Counted from the stretch's first letter, positions 1-7,689 are shown. The stretch: 8,788 nucleotides of DNA from Acidobacteriaceae bacterium (GCA_027306745.1 DAHUZD010000372.1:1-8788), one strand, 5' to 3'. Notes: generated by a model not told the origin, from the letters alone. Program-made: numbers and translations.

Positions 1-1
1 G

Positions 2-1363
2 GAACAGGACAGAATCATTCGTTCCTTTCCTGAAGTCTCCACCGTGTTTGGCACCGTTGGCCGTTCCGACAGCGCTACAGATAACGCGCCTCTCGACATG
101 TACGACACCACCATCATGCTGAAGCCGCGTGGGAGCTGGCCCAACGGCATGACTTACGAAAAGCTGATCCACGCGATGGATGAGAAACTGCAATTCCCTG
201 GCCTGACGAACACCTGGACCATGCCCGTTGAGAATCGGCTGGATATGGAGTTGACCGGCATCAAGACGCCGGTGGGGATCAAGATTCAAGGCCCCGATCT
301 GACTCGTATTCAGGACATTGGAGCACAAATGCAGCAGCTTCTTTCAGGGATGCCTGAGACCAACTCCGTCTTTGCGGAGCACGTTGCTCAGGGCTTTTAT
401 CTGAATGTCGATGTGAATCGGACACAAGCCGCGCGGTATGGTTTAACCGTCGCCGATGTGCAGCGAGTCATCACGTCGGAGATTGGCGGTGCGGACATCG
501 CGCAGAACGTGGAAGGACGTGAGCGCTTCCCTATCGCGGTGCGTTATCAGCATACCTTCCGCGATGATCCGGCTGCCGTATCGCAGGCCCTGATTCCTAC
601 TCCGTCAGGCGAGCAGATTCCAATCTCCGAAGTGGCTCGCGTTTCTTTTTCTCGTGGGCCAACTATGATCCGCGACGAAGATGGTGCGCTGACCGGCTAT
701 GTCTATCTCGACCTGAAAACCAACGACTACGGCGGCTTTGTGAATCAGGCAGACCGAATACTACGCCGAAAATTGACGATTCCAGCAGGCTATACGTGGC
801 GCTGGGCGGGTGAGTATGAGTTTGAGATGCACGCTAAACGACGCCTCAAAATGATTTTGCCCATCGTTTTTTTCGTCATCTTTCTGCTGCTTTACCTCGT
901 CTTCAAATCCGCCGCAGAGGCCGCGGTGCTGCTCTTTCCCACCCTCTATGCCATGTCCGGGGGGGTGTTGCTGCAATGGGCACTGGGCTATAACTTCAGC
1001 GTCGCTGTTTGGGTGGGATATATCGCACTATTTGGCATCGCGGTCGAGACAGGTGTGGTGATGGTCGTGTATCTGGATGAAGCTTTCCGGCATCATGCCG
1101 CTCAGGGTTCGCCCATGACGGAATCCGGCCTTGAGCTGGCCGTGATTGAAGGCGCGGTCCAGCGACTACGACCTAAGCTGATGACAGTGACTGCTGTCAT
1201 TCTGAGCCTTGCTCCGATCCTCTGGGAGTCTGGCATTGGCTCTGACGTGATGAAACCGATCGCCGCCCCAATTGTAGGCGGGATGATTACATCCACCATC
1301 CACGTGCTAATTCTGGTTCCGGTCTTTTTCCTGCTCATCAAGCGGCGCGCGCTACGCAGATGA
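2..1363 (+). CDS. cusA: CusA-type heavy-metal RND efflux pump, C-terminal part (5' end outside window)
   Basis: This is the inner-membrane proton-driven subunit of a tripartite Cu(I)/Ag(I)-type efflux pump. The frame is open from the window edge, so the GTG at 44 is an internal Val codon, not a start; the fragment begins near CusA residue 591. Two of the three copper-binding methionines of E. coli CusA are present: Met623 in APLDM (codon 98-100) and Met672 in RLDM (codon 245-247). The third, Met573, would lie just upstream. The proton-relay residues Glu939 (GIAVETGVVM, codon at 1046) and Lys984 (RPKLMTV, codon at 1175) are also conserved. After the periplasmic porter and docking portion come five hydrophobic segments, roughly 845-905, 917-980, 992-1075, 1175-1225 and 1256-1340, ending in a basic RRALRR tail, as expected for TM8-TM12. 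The family is certain. Cu/Ag rather than Zn/Co/Cd specificity is inferred from the methionines. Its adaptor and outer-membrane partners are not in the window. Confidence 0.95.
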   Translation, partial: EQDRIIRSFPEVSTVFGTVGRSDSATDNAPLDMYDTTIMLKPRGSWPNGMTYEKLIHAMDEKLQFPGLTNTWTMPVENRLDMELTGIKTPVGIKIQGPDLTRIQDIGAQMQQLLSGMPETNSVFAEHVAQGFYLNVDVNRTQAARYGLTVADVQRVITSEIGGADIAQNVEGRERFPIAVRYQHTFRDDPAAVSQALIPTPSGEQIPISEVARVSFSRGPTMIRDEDGALTGYVYLDLKTNDYGGFVNQADRILRRKLTIPAGYTWRWAGEYEFEMHAKRRLKMILPIVFFVIFLLLYLVFKSAAEAAVLLFPTLYAMSGGVLLQWALGYNFSVAVWVGYIALFGIAVETGVVMVVYLDEAFRHHAAQGSPMTESGLELAVIEGAVQRLRPKLMTVTAVILSLAPILWESGIGSDVMKPIAAPIVGGMITSTIHVLILVPVFFLLIKRRALRR

Positions 1364-1435
1364 CTGCCTGCGGAAATCTTGAATCGGACAGGCCGGGGCA
1401 CCTCACCAATGACGCCTATAAATGATTGAAAGATA

Positions 1436-1511
1436 TGGTGGACGCGGAAGGAATCGAACCTTCAACCTGTCGATTAAGAGTCGAATGCTCTGCCAGTTGA
1501 GCTACGCGTCC
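1436..1511 (-). tRNA. tRNA-Lys, anticodon CTT
   Basis: The minus strand folds into a full 76-nt cloverleaf. The acceptor stem is GGACGCG/CGCGTCC, the D stem GCTC/GAGC, the anticodon loop CTCTTAA (+ strand 1474-1480) with anticodon CTT at 1476-1478, and the T stem GAAGG/CCTTC with loop TTCGATT. The discriminator is A and the CCA end is encoded (1436-1438). The tRNA reads AAG lysine codons. The outermost anticodon-stem pair (27-43) is a T/C mismatch; all other stem pairs are Watson-Crick. It converges on the RND pump gene, ending 72 bp from that stop codon, and follows the GWxTD gene on the same strand. No convincing promoter or T-rich terminator hairpin is visible. Confidence 0.97.
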
Positions 1512-1518
1512 AAACCTG

Positions 1519-1534
1519 GTGCGCGGGTGCGCAC
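1519..1534. other. Perfect 6-bp hairpin just 5' of tRNA-Lys
   Basis: GTGCGC (1519-1524) and GCGCAC (1529-1534) form a perfect stem around a GGGT tetraloop. It lies 7 bp outside the 5' end of the tRNA, so it would be in the precursor leader if transcription starts further upstream. It lacks a T-run on either side and is therefore not a good intrinsic terminator. Confidence 0.4.
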
Positions 1535-1585
1535 TTGCGAAGAAATTGCTATGCAGTCAATGCAGAGAACTTCCTAAAAAGAATA

Positions 1586-1780
1586 TCACATGCTTGCCGC
1601 GAACGGAACCGCACTTGTTCGCACTTCCACATAAGGCGTGCATTGCAGAATCGCGTAGCTGAGGCGCTCCAGCCCATCGGGCACCTCACCCAGCACGCAG
1701 TATGCCTCGCGTGCCGGGTGGATGGCTGCTCCGTTACTGCAAGACCTCAAATGGAGCCGACTGTTGCAGTTGCTGATTGG
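1586..1780 (-). other. Short open frame of unknown status between the GWxTD gene and tRNA-Lys
   Basis: This minus-strand frame is open for 64 codons, from after a TGA at 1781-1783 to a TGA at 1586-1588. The second half reads like protein (for example EVPDGLERLSYAILQ) with mixed, GC-leaning third positions. There is no ATG near the start. A TTG about ten codons in, or a GTG preceded by GAGG with 8-nt spacing (giving about 36 residues), are the only plausible starts. It overlaps the last codons of the GWxTD gene in another frame if read from its beginning. I recognise no family. It could be a decayed 3' gene fragment or chance. The rest of the gap 1512-1733 shows only the hairpin at 1519-1534. 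Confidence 0.2.
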
Positions 1781-3476
1781 TCACATCGTCCTTCACGTGG
1801 ATGGTGACTTGGTATTTTCCGGGTTGCAGGCTAGCCAGTGGGAGAGATTTTTCCACGGTGACCTGATCGGAGTTGGCATTGATTTTGGAAGTCGGCTCAG
1901 TCGTGTTGAGCAGCATTTTGTGCGTGGCCATATCCTGCACTTGGAAGTCGAGCATCGCATCGTTGTGCTTGGACTTGGTATCAATGCCAAGGTTGTAGAC
2001 CTGCATCCAGAAGTTGAGATTTTGGTTGCGATGGAAACTGGCCGGCTTCGCCGCGGAGGAACTGACCCGCGGACGGACGTAGGTATTGCCGATGACAAAA
2101 TTTCCCGTGCCGATCTGGCGCGTCGGCACCGGCTCCATCTTGTCGGCAAGGATCAGTGACGATACGGCAAGATGATCGTCGTCATACTGGGGTACATCGA
2201 GAGCACGCGCGTAGGTGCCTACGTGGTCTTGGTTGTTGACATCCTTGATGACGATGTCGAGCCGATACCGGCCTGGACGCAACGGCAGCGCCTTCCAATA
2301 GACTGAGTCGCCCTGCATGGTCTGCTGCAAGAGTTCCGCTGGCTGGTCCACTTCCACGGTATCTTCAAACGTCTGCACAATGCGGCCTGTGATCGTAGAA
2401 ACCCGTCCCAGAATGTGCACCGTACCGCGGGAGACGCCATCCTTGGTGTTGAAAGTGATGTCACGATTGTGAATTTGCAACGTAATCGGAACTAGACCTG
2501 TATCGTCTGTAACGCGAACGAAGTCTGTGCGGACATCGAACGGGAAGAATGGGCCGGTCAGGATTTTATGACTGGTCATGAATTCTTCTAGATCCGTAAA
2601 CTTGATCGGCGGAGGGGCCAACAGCTTGTAGTACTGCTCCATCACGTCAAAATCCTTGGACTGGTTGGAGGCGCCTGGTCCTGTGCCTTTATCGTACAAA
2701 CCGAACATGCTATAGACGCGATCAGATTTTTTAGCCTCTCCCAGTTCCTCTGCATTGGTCAGTCCCACGCCGGGAACATGCAGAAGCGCATCCTTTTCGC
2801 CCCGGTTGTACGTCATGTGGTACTCGCCGCACTGGCAGGTATCAACAAATTCGATGTCAACATTGTCGCCGATGCCATCGATGTGCTTGTAATGCCAGTC
2901 TTCAAAGGGGAAGGTGGTGGTCGTGCCGCCGCCTTCTTCTATCTTGCGGTTGTACAAGCCACCCGTGGGGTGGGAGTCAATGCTGTCCGGCTGTCCGTAA
3001 GCAATGTATATGTGGCCGCGATCGGTCATCCAGCCGGGTTCACCCGCGTAGAAATGTTCATTCGCATAAGCGATGCGACGGTAGTGCTCTTCGCGGAAAC
3101 TATTGTCGGGCGATTCGGGGTCAGGGTTTCTGCGGCGCCAGAACTGTTCGATGAAGTTATCGCGCTCTTCATCGTTGCTCAAAGACATAAAGGCCTTGCG
3201 CTCCTGCTCGGTGATGATCCAGCGCACGTCCTGATCCAGCCATTTTTTGTAGGGGCCTTTCAACTCCTGACGCAGAGCCTTTTGCTGGCTCAGACGCTCC
3301 TTATCGGAGAGCTTGCGGTGGAGCGGGCTCGCAGCAGCGTCTGGGCTGGAGGCATCCGCAGACACTGTTTCTGGCGCAGCGGCATTCTGAGCCTGGGACT
3401 GCGAAGAACAAAGCAGGGGCAGTGTGCATCCAACCATCAAAATACAACTGAAGAAGCGGAGACGGAACATAGGCAA
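1734..3476 (-). CDS. Exported GWxTD-domain protein
   Basis: This 580-residue protein of unknown biochemical role belongs to the GWxTD-domain family, common in Acidobacteria. It starts with a short basic stretch and a hydrophobic signal segment (residues 8-23), with a likely cleavage after SQA near residue 29. An Ala/Ser/Pro-rich linker follows (31-52). The GWxTD domain covers about 75-245: it has a WxxxEE-like start (DVRWIITEQERKAF), an FWRRRNPDPES block, the name motif GWMTD at 148-152, then RGHIYIAYGQPD. A CQC motif sits at 214-216. The C-terminal half looks all-beta and contains two similar elements, PGRYRLDIVIKDVNNQ (401-416) and PGKYQVTIHVKDDVTNQ (552-568), suggesting two Ig-like sandwiches. 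The TTG at 3476 is preferred over the ATG two codons later because AGGAG lies 8 nt from the TTG but 14 nt from the ATG. It is transcribed away from the MacA-like gene. The lipoprotein alternative (MVGC at 14-17) is weaker. Confidence 0.9.
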   Translation of the reverse strand: MPMFRLRFFSCILMVGCTLPLLCSSQSQAQNAAAPETVSADASSPDAAASPLHRKLSDKERLSQQKALRQELKGPYKKWLDQDVRWIITEQERKAFMSLSNDEERDNFIEQFWRRRNPDPESPDNSFREEHYRRIAYANEHFYAGEPGWMTDRGHIYIAYGQPDSIDSHPTGGLYNRKIEEGGGTTTTFPFEDWHYKHIDGIGDNVDIEFVDTCQCGEYHMTYNRGEKDALLHVPGVGLTNAEELGEAKKSDRVYSMFGLYDKGTGPGASNQSKDFDVMEQYYKLLAPPPIKFTDLEEFMTSHKILTGPFFPFDVRTDFVRVTDDTGLVPITLQIHNRDITFNTKDGVSRGTVHILGRVSTITGRIVQTFEDTVEVDQPAELLQQTMQGDSVYWKALPLRPGRYRLDIVIKDVNNQDHVGTYARALDVPQYDDDHLAVSSLILADKMEPVPTRQIGTGNFVIGNTYVRPRVSSSAAKPASFHRNQNLNFWMQVYNLGIDTKSKHNDAMLDFQVQDMATHKMLLNTTEPTSKINANSDQVTVEKSLPLASLQPGKYQVTIHVKDDVTNQQLQQSAPFEVLQ

Positions 3477-3484
3477 AGCGGCAA

Positions 3485-3490
3485 CTCCTA
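3485..3490 (-). promoter_or_regulatory. Shine-Dalgarno TAGGAG of the GWxTD gene, decides a TTG start
   Basis: On the minus strand TAGGAG is followed by 8 nt and then TTG at 3476-3474. The first in-frame ATG (3470-3468) is 14 nt away, too far for normal pairing. The spacing therefore supports TTG as the start codon. Confidence 0.6.
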
Positions 3491-3503
3491 AAGGCCATCT
3501 TTG

Positions 3504-3533
3504 ATTGTATGGACATTACGGTAGGACTTTCAA
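3504..3533 (-). promoter_or_regulatory. Sigma-70-like promoter of the GWxTD gene
   Basis: On the minus strand the -35 box TTGAAA (3528-3533) is separated by 18 bp from the -10 box TACAAT (3504-3509); each matches the consensus at five of six positions. Transcription would begin near 3497, giving a leader of about 20 nt that just contains the AGGAG site. The good fit of promoter, leader and ribosome site supports the call. Confidence 0.6.
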
Positions 3534-3615
3534 GCAAGCGGCTGGGGCGGTGCGTCCTGGCGAACAGATACAATGAGAGCGGGACTGGGCGCAGTTCACA
3601 TTTGCTGGACACTGC

Positions 3616-3644
3616 GGAACTTTCTGCCTGCCCCGCGCGTATCC
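3616..3644 (+). promoter_or_regulatory. Possible ECF-sigma promoter before the MacA-like operon
   Basis: GGAACTT (3616-3622) is followed by a 16-bp spacer and GTATCC (3639-3644). GGAACTT is the typical -35 of envelope-stress extracytoplasmic-function sigma factors, and 16 bp is a usual spacer. The site ends 73 bp before the ATG of the membrane-fusion gene and points the right way. One alternative is a bare TACAAT -10 box at 3569-3574, which lacks a recognisable -35. The call is an inference from one match. Confidence 0.3.
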
Positions 3645-3717
3645 AGAAACAAGCGGCGGACTGGCTGGCAGTGCGGCCTGCGCCGGAATCCATTGGGCAT
3701 ACAAGCGGTGGAATTGA

Positions 3718-5124
3718 ATGAGCAGAAAAAAAATCATCCTGATTTCCGTTGCAGTTGTGGTGCTATGCAGCGCGATTGTTGGCATGACCGTCTATCAGGG
3801 CAATGCGCACACGACGCAAGTGCAGATGGGCGCGGCAGCCGTACAAAACCTGCAGGCCACCGTCAGCGGCACGGGGCAGATCAAGCCAAAAACCTACGTC
3901 AACGTGGGTGCGCTGGTCACCGGGCGCATCACGCACCTGTATGCCAAAGAGGGCGAGCATGTGCGCAAGGGCGAGGTGGTGGCCACCGTCGAAAACATTC
4001 AGCAGTCGGCCACAGTTGAGGCGCAGCAGGACACCATCGCATCCGCCAGCAAGGACGTGACCGCGGCGATCGCCAATGAAAAGGTGGCCGTGGCCAACTT
4101 GGAAAACGCCAAGGCCGATCTGGTGCAGAAACAGATGGATTACCAGCGTGCGGAGGCGTTGTATAAAGACGCGCTGATCGCACGGCAGGATTTTGACTCA
4201 AAAAAAGCCGCCTACGATGTGGACGTGGCCAAAGTGGCGCAGATGCAGGCCTCCGTGGTGCAGGCCCAGGCGCAAACCGCATCGAGCAAGGCCAAGCTGG
4301 CTAGTGATGAAGCCACGCTGCGCAGCAATGATGATGAACTGAACCGGACCATCAGTATCGCGCCTTTTGACGGCATCGTGACCAATGAGCCGGTACGCGA
4401 AGGCGAGACCGTTGTGCCCGGAATCCAGAACACGGAAGGCAGCACATTGATGACGCTGGCGGACATGTCCGTGGTCACCGCCGAGGTCAAGGTGGACGAA
4501 ACCGACATTGCCAGCGTGGAACTGGGCCAGCCTGCCGAAGTCACCGTGGATGCGCTGCCGGGCGAGGTCTTCCACGGCCACGTAACCGAGGTGGGCGATC
4601 AGGCGCTGCTGCGTTCCTCGGGCGTTGCTACCAGTCAAAGCACCAGCGGCACGGAAGAGGCCAAGGACTTCAAGGTCGTCGTCACGCTCGACAACCCCAC
4701 CGATGAACTGCGGCCCGGCCTTTCCACCACAGCGAAGATCATTACCGCAACACGACAAAATGTTCTGGTAGTCCCGATCCAAGCGCTGACCTTGCGCGTG
4801 CCACCGACCCAGACGAACCCAGGAGCACAGAAGGTCGACGCTGCGCTGGAGAATGCGAATGCACCGCATCCCCAACCCGTGCAGGGCGTCTTCGTTATCC
4901 GCAAAGAAGGTCGGCATGAGCGCGCATTCTTTGTGCCCGTGCAGACCGGCGTCACCGGTTCAACCAACATTGAGGTCACCGGCGGTCTGAAGCCGGGCGA
5001 TAGAATCGTAACCGGGCCGTATCGCGTGCTGCGCACCATCAAGGACGGAGCGCAGGTGAAGAAGCAGAAGGAAACGCCTGTCGACAGCACGGACAGCGGC
5101 GACAACAACACCTCCGCCAGCTAA
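3718..5124 (+). CDS. MacA-like periplasmic membrane-fusion (adaptor) protein
   Basis: This 468-residue adaptor (HlyD/RND-MFP family) would link an inner-membrane ABC exporter to an outer-membrane channel. An N-terminal basic stretch and one membrane anchor (residues 5-26) put the rest in the periplasm. The first lipoyl-like half is at about 58-95 ([20 protein letters not shown]), followed by a long Ala/Gln/Lys-rich coiled-coil hairpin (about 97-208). The second lipoyl half is at 211-232 ([19 protein letters not shown]), the beta-barrel at about 250-345, and the membrane-proximal domain at about 348-447. A Pro/Asn-rich insert (361-388) separates the last two, and the tail is Ser/Asp-rich. The ATG at 3718 has GGTGGA 5 nt upstream. 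The ABC ATPase gene follows 47 bp downstream, which makes MacA the best analogue. An adaptor for an RND pump is the alternative, but no RND gene follows on this strand. Confidence 0.9.
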   Translation: MSRKKIILISVAVVVLCSAIVGMTVYQGNAHTTQVQMGAAAVQNLQATVSGTGQIKPKTYVNVGALVTGRITHLYAKEGEHVRKGEVVATVENIQQSATVEAQQDTIASASKDVTAAIANEKVAVANLENAKADLVQKQMDYQRAEALYKDALIARQDFDSKKAAYDVDVAKVAQMQASVVQAQAQTASSKAKLASDEATLRSNDDELNRTISIAPFDGIVTNEPVREGETVVPGIQNTEGSTLMTLADMSVVTAEVKVDETDIASVELGQPAEVTVDALPGEVFHGHVTEVGDQALLRSSGVATSQSTSGTEEAKDFKVVVTLDNPTDELRPGLSTTAKIITATRQNVLVVPIQALTLRVPPTQTNPGAQKVDAALENANAPHPQPVQGVFVIRKEGRHERAFFVPVQTGVTGSTNIEVTGGLKPGDRIVTGPYRVLRTIKDGAQVKKQKETPVDSTDSGDNNTSAS

Positions 5125-5171
5125 GCATTGCAGAGATGCAGCAGGCTCAAAATGGAAGTCCCGGGAGAGGC

Positions 5172-5927
5172 ATGAGCACGGAGACATTGATTCCAGAACC
5201 GTCCAGCACAAACGCCGGCCCAGGCGAAGATGAGGTGATCGTTGTCGAGAACCTCTGGAAGACGTACGACATGGGGTCGGAGCAGCAGGTGCAGGCCCTG
5301 CGCGGGGTCGACCTGCGCATCCGGCACAATGAATATGTCGCCATCATGGGGCCATCCGGCTCCGGCAAATCCACGCTGATGAACCTGATCGGCTGCCTGG
5401 ACACGCCCAGCCAAGGCCGGTACTGGCTCAACGGCCATCTGGTCAGCGATCTCAATGACGATGAGTTGGCACGCATCCGCAACAAGGAGATTGGCTTCGT
5501 CTTCCAGACCTTCAACCTGCTGGCGCGCGCCACGGCACTGCACAATGTGGAACTGCCCCTGATCTACAACGGCACGCCCGCCGAGGAACGCATTGAGCGC
5601 GCCAAGAACACACTGCGCTCTGTAAACCTGGAAGGCCGCATGATGCACAAGCCGAATGAGCTTTCTGGCGGACAGCGCCAGCGCGTGGCCATTGCGCGCG
5701 CGCTCGTCAACCGGCCCTCCATCATTCTTGCCGACGAACCCACGGGCAACCTCGACTCCAAAACCGGCGGGGAGAGTATGGCGCTCTTCGACGATCTGCA
5801 CGCGAACGGCAATACCATCGTTCTGGTCACGCATGAGCCGGACATTGCCGAGTATGCGCATCGTGTCGTGCATATCCGTGACGGCGAGATTGCTTCCGAC
5901 GTGCGCTCCAGCCGCGCACGGCAGTAG
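5172..5927 (+). CDS. ABC transporter ATP-binding protein, MacB/LolD type
   Basis: This stand-alone cytoplasmic nucleotide-binding subunit (251 residues) would power an exporter of the MacB/LolD/FtsE group. All motifs are intact: Walker [10 protein letters not shown] (60-68), Q-loop Gln (112, in VFQTFNLL), signature LSGGQRQR (164-171), Walker B IILADEP (184-190), D-loop NLDS (193-196) and H-loop His (221, in VTHEP). The [20 protein letters not shown] stretch is typical of this subgroup. I chose the ATG at 5172 because GGGAGAGG ends one base before it. An ATG at 5136 would add 12 residues with no conserved content and has only AGAG abutting it. The gene lies 47 bp after the adaptor gene, presumably in one operon. 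Unlike E. coli MacB the protein has no membrane domain, and no FtsX-type permease gene follows; the next gene is convergent. Confidence 0.95.
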   Translation: MSTETLIPEPSSTNAGPGEDEVIVVENLWKTYDMGSEQQVQALRGVDLRIRHNEYVAIMGPSGSGKSTLMNLIGCLDTPSQGRYWLNGHLVSDLNDDELARIRNKEIGFVFQTFNLLARATALHNVELPLIYNGTPAEERIERAKNTLRSVNLEGRMMHKPNELSGGQRQRVAIARALVNRPSIILADEPTGNLDSKTGGESMALFDDLHANGNTIVLVTHEPDIAEYAHRVVHIRDGEIASDVRSSRARQ

Positions 5928-5960
5928 CCGAAGCACAAGCATCCAACCCACGCACCAGCG

Positions 5961-5999
5961 AAGGCCCGCTCAGGTTTCAATCCTCGCGCAGGGCCTTTT
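5961..5999 (+). terminator. Likely terminator of the adaptor/ATPase operon, overlapping the permease gene end
   Basis: AAGGCCC (5961-5967) pairs with GGGCCTT (5991-5997), and inner AGG (5972-5974) can pair with CCT (5982-5984) around a TTTCAAT loop. The 3' arm runs into TTTT (5996-5999), so it fits plus-strand termination 34 bp after the ATPase stop. The loop is large and the T-run short. The 3' arm lies inside the last codons of the convergent permease gene, and in that direction there is no T-run. Confidence 0.4.
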
Positions 6000-7500
6000 G
6001 TACGGCGCTATTCTTCACGCTGTACGTGAAGTAAATGACCAGACCCACCAACAACCAGAGCACGACAATCTCCTTGGTCAGCAGCGGTAGCACCCAGATC
6101 AAATAGAAGGCCGAGAGAATTCCCAAGATCGGCACCAGCGGCACCAGCGGAGTTTTGAAAGGGCGCGGCATCTCTGGGTGGCGGCGGCGCAGAATCCAAC
6201 CCCCGGCGCAAACAATGGCGAAGGCCAGCAGCGTTCCCATATTCACCAATTCACTGAGCCGGTCAATGGGCAGCAAAGCGGGCATGAAGGCCACGGCGAT
6301 GCCCACAACCAGATTCGAAACATAGGGCGTGCGAAAGCGCGGATGAATTTTGCTGGCCCACTTCCAGATCAAGCCATCGCGCGACATGGAGAGAAAAATC
6401 CGGCTCTGGCCGAGCAGCATGACCAGCATGGCTGTGCCCAAGCCAAAGACCGCGCCCAGCTTGACCAGCACGCTGCCCCAAAGCACGCCAGTGGCGTCGA
6501 TGCCGACGGCAACAGGGTCGGCTACGTCCAGCGAGTGATAACTGACCAGCCCGGTAAGCACCAGCGCAACCAAAATATAAAGCACGGTACAGATCACCAA
6601 CGACCCCAGACTGCCAATGGGCATATCGCGCCGTGGATTCTTTGCCTCTTGCGCGGCCGTAGAGACGGCGTCAAAGCCAATGTAGGCGAAAAAGATGGAG
6701 GCTGCTCCCGCCGTAATGCCGCTGAAGCCGAAGCGTCCCGGCCCCTGCGCAGGCGGAATGAATGGGTGCCAGTTCGCTGCGGCCAGATGCGGATGCTGCA
6801 ATAAAAATCCTGCGCCGATGATAAGGAAGATTCCCACCACGGAAAGTTTGATGGCCACAATGGCCGTGTTGAACTTAGCCGACTCTTCAATGCCGATGAT
6901 CAGCACGGCCGTCATGGCCAGCACGGCGAGGAACGCAACCAGATTGAAAATGCCCATCGCGTGCGGCAACGTCGACACGTCCACGCCCATGGGCAGAGCC
7001 GAGCGCAACACCCAGTGGCCCTGATAAAGATACATTGCGTTTCCGTAGGTCGCCGTCAATTGTGGCGGAATGTGGATGTGAAAATCGTCGAGCAAGCTGA
7101 CGAAGTATCCACTCCAACCCGAAGCGACGGTGCCCGCGGCGAAGGCGTACTCCAGCACCAAGTCCCAGCCGATGATCCAGGCCACCAGTTCCCCCAGCGT
7201 GGCGTAGCCATAGGTGTAGGCCGATCCTGCGATGGGAATCAGCGAGGCAAACTCCGCATAGCAAAGCGCCGTGAGCGCGCAGGTGGCTCCGGCGACCACA
7301 AAGCAAAGCGCAACCGCTGGCCCGGCGTGCTGCGCGGCGGCCTGCCCGGTCAGCACGAAAATGCCCGCGCCAATAATCGCGCCAATACCCAGCATCACCA
7401 GATGAAACGGCCCCAGCACGCGCTTGAGTGTGTGCTCGCCCACGTGCTCGGCCTCTTGCAGCAGCGCTGAGATGGGCTTGGTCGCGGAGAGCTTAGCCAT
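5977..7500 (-). CDS. APC-superfamily amino acid permease
   Basis: This 507-residue inner-membrane transporter probably imports amino acids by proton or sodium coupling or exchange. About 12 hydrophobic segments are visible. TM1 carries the APC glycine motif [11 protein letters not shown] (38-48). TM6 contains [12 protein letters not shown] (270-281), followed by [14 protein letters not shown]; a [14 protein letters not shown] block (364-377) precedes TM9. These three motifs are typical of the cationic amino acid transporter (CAT) branch, so Lys/Arg or a broad substrate range is possible, but the sequence does not settle it. The ATG at 7500 is chosen because GAGGA lies 6 nt upstream; a TTG two codons earlier abuts that site. 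It lies 189 bp from thiE on the same strand and converges with the ABC ATPase gene. I found no convincing promoter. Confidence 0.93.
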   Translation of the reverse strand: MAKLSATKPISALLQEAEHVGEHTLKRVLGPFHLVMLGIGAIIGAGIFVLTGQAAAQHAGPAVALCFVVAGATCALTALCYAEFASLIPIAGSAYTYGYATLGELVAWIIGWDLVLEYAFAAGTVASGWSGYFVSLLDDFHIHIPPQLTATYGNAMYLYQGHWVLRSALPMGVDVSTLPHAMGIFNLVAFLAVLAMTAVLIIGIEESAKFNTAIVAIKLSVVGIFLIIGAGFLLQHPHLAAANWHPFIPPAQGPGRFGFSGITAGAASIFFAYIGFDAVSTAAQEAKNPRRDMPIGSLGSLVICTVLYILVALVLTGLVSYHSLDVADPVAVGIDATGVLWGSVLVKLGAVFGLGTAMLVMLLGQSRIFLSMSRDGLIWKWASKIHPRFRTPYVSNLVVGIAVAFMPALLPIDRLSELVNMGTLLAFAIVCAGGWILRRRHPEMPRPFKTPLVPLVPILGILSAFYLIWVLPLLTKEIVVLWLLVGLVIYFTYSVKNSAVQKALRED

Positions 7501-7506
7501 GAACAA

Positions 7507-7511
7507 TCCTC
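7507..7511 (-). promoter_or_regulatory. Shine-Dalgarno GAGGA of the amino acid permease
   Basis: GAGGA on the minus strand is spaced 6 nt from the ATG at 7500 and 0 nt from the TTG at 7506, so it decides for the ATG. Confidence 0.6.
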
Positions 7512-7613
7512 GGATGTAAAGGTGGAATGCTTTGCTGACAGGCTATCGCATCCGCGCAGAGTTGGACAGAGCGACTCCAGCCAGTGCAACGGTAGTCTCC
7601 GATGGAAGCAGCA

Positions 7614-7661
7614 GATTCTTCACTGCGTCCGCGTTTGCGGACTCAGTTCAGAGTGACTCCG
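7614..7661. repeat. Interspersed repeat copy 1, with GC-rich hairpin
   Basis: The segment begins GATTCTTC and ends TGACTCCG, as does the copy at 8461-8495. Its centre differs and carries a strong hairpin: GTCCGC (7627-7632), loop GTTT, GCGGAC (7637-7642). The stem extends past one mismatch by ACTG (7622-7625) and CAGT (7644-7647). It lies in the 189-bp gap between thiE and the permease gene. It could end thiE transcription or stabilise its 3' end, but no T-run follows. Confidence 0.5.
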
Positions 7662-7689
7662 TGTAGCCGAAGACTGTCATTTTTCTTAT

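Noticed and set aside
44..46. GTG as a start codon of the RND gene
   Set aside because: The frame is open to the window edge and the upstream codons (RIIRSFPEVST) align with CusA, so it is an internal Val.
1555..1560. TTGACT as the -35 box of a tRNA-Lys promoter
   Set aside because: At a 16-18 bp distance there is no -10-like hexamer; the sequence there is GC-rich.
2778..3491. 237-codon plus-strand open frame opposite the GWxTD gene
   Set aside because: It lies antisense to a gene with recognised domain, promoter and ribosome site, and its translation resembles no family; it is a product of GC-rich codon use.
3569..3574. Plus-strand TACAAT as a sigma-70 promoter of the adaptor gene
   Set aside because: No -35-like hexamer and no extended -10 accompany it; it remains only a weak alternative to the GGAACTT site.
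4198..4917. 239-codon minus-strand open frame opposite the adaptor gene
   Set aside because: It is a shadow of the adaptor coding sequence, with composition typical of antisense reading (many His, Gly and Arg).
5121..5951. 276-codon minus-strand open frame opposite the ABC ATPase
   Set aside because: The plus strand encodes every ABC motif intact, and the antisense translation has no recognisable domain.
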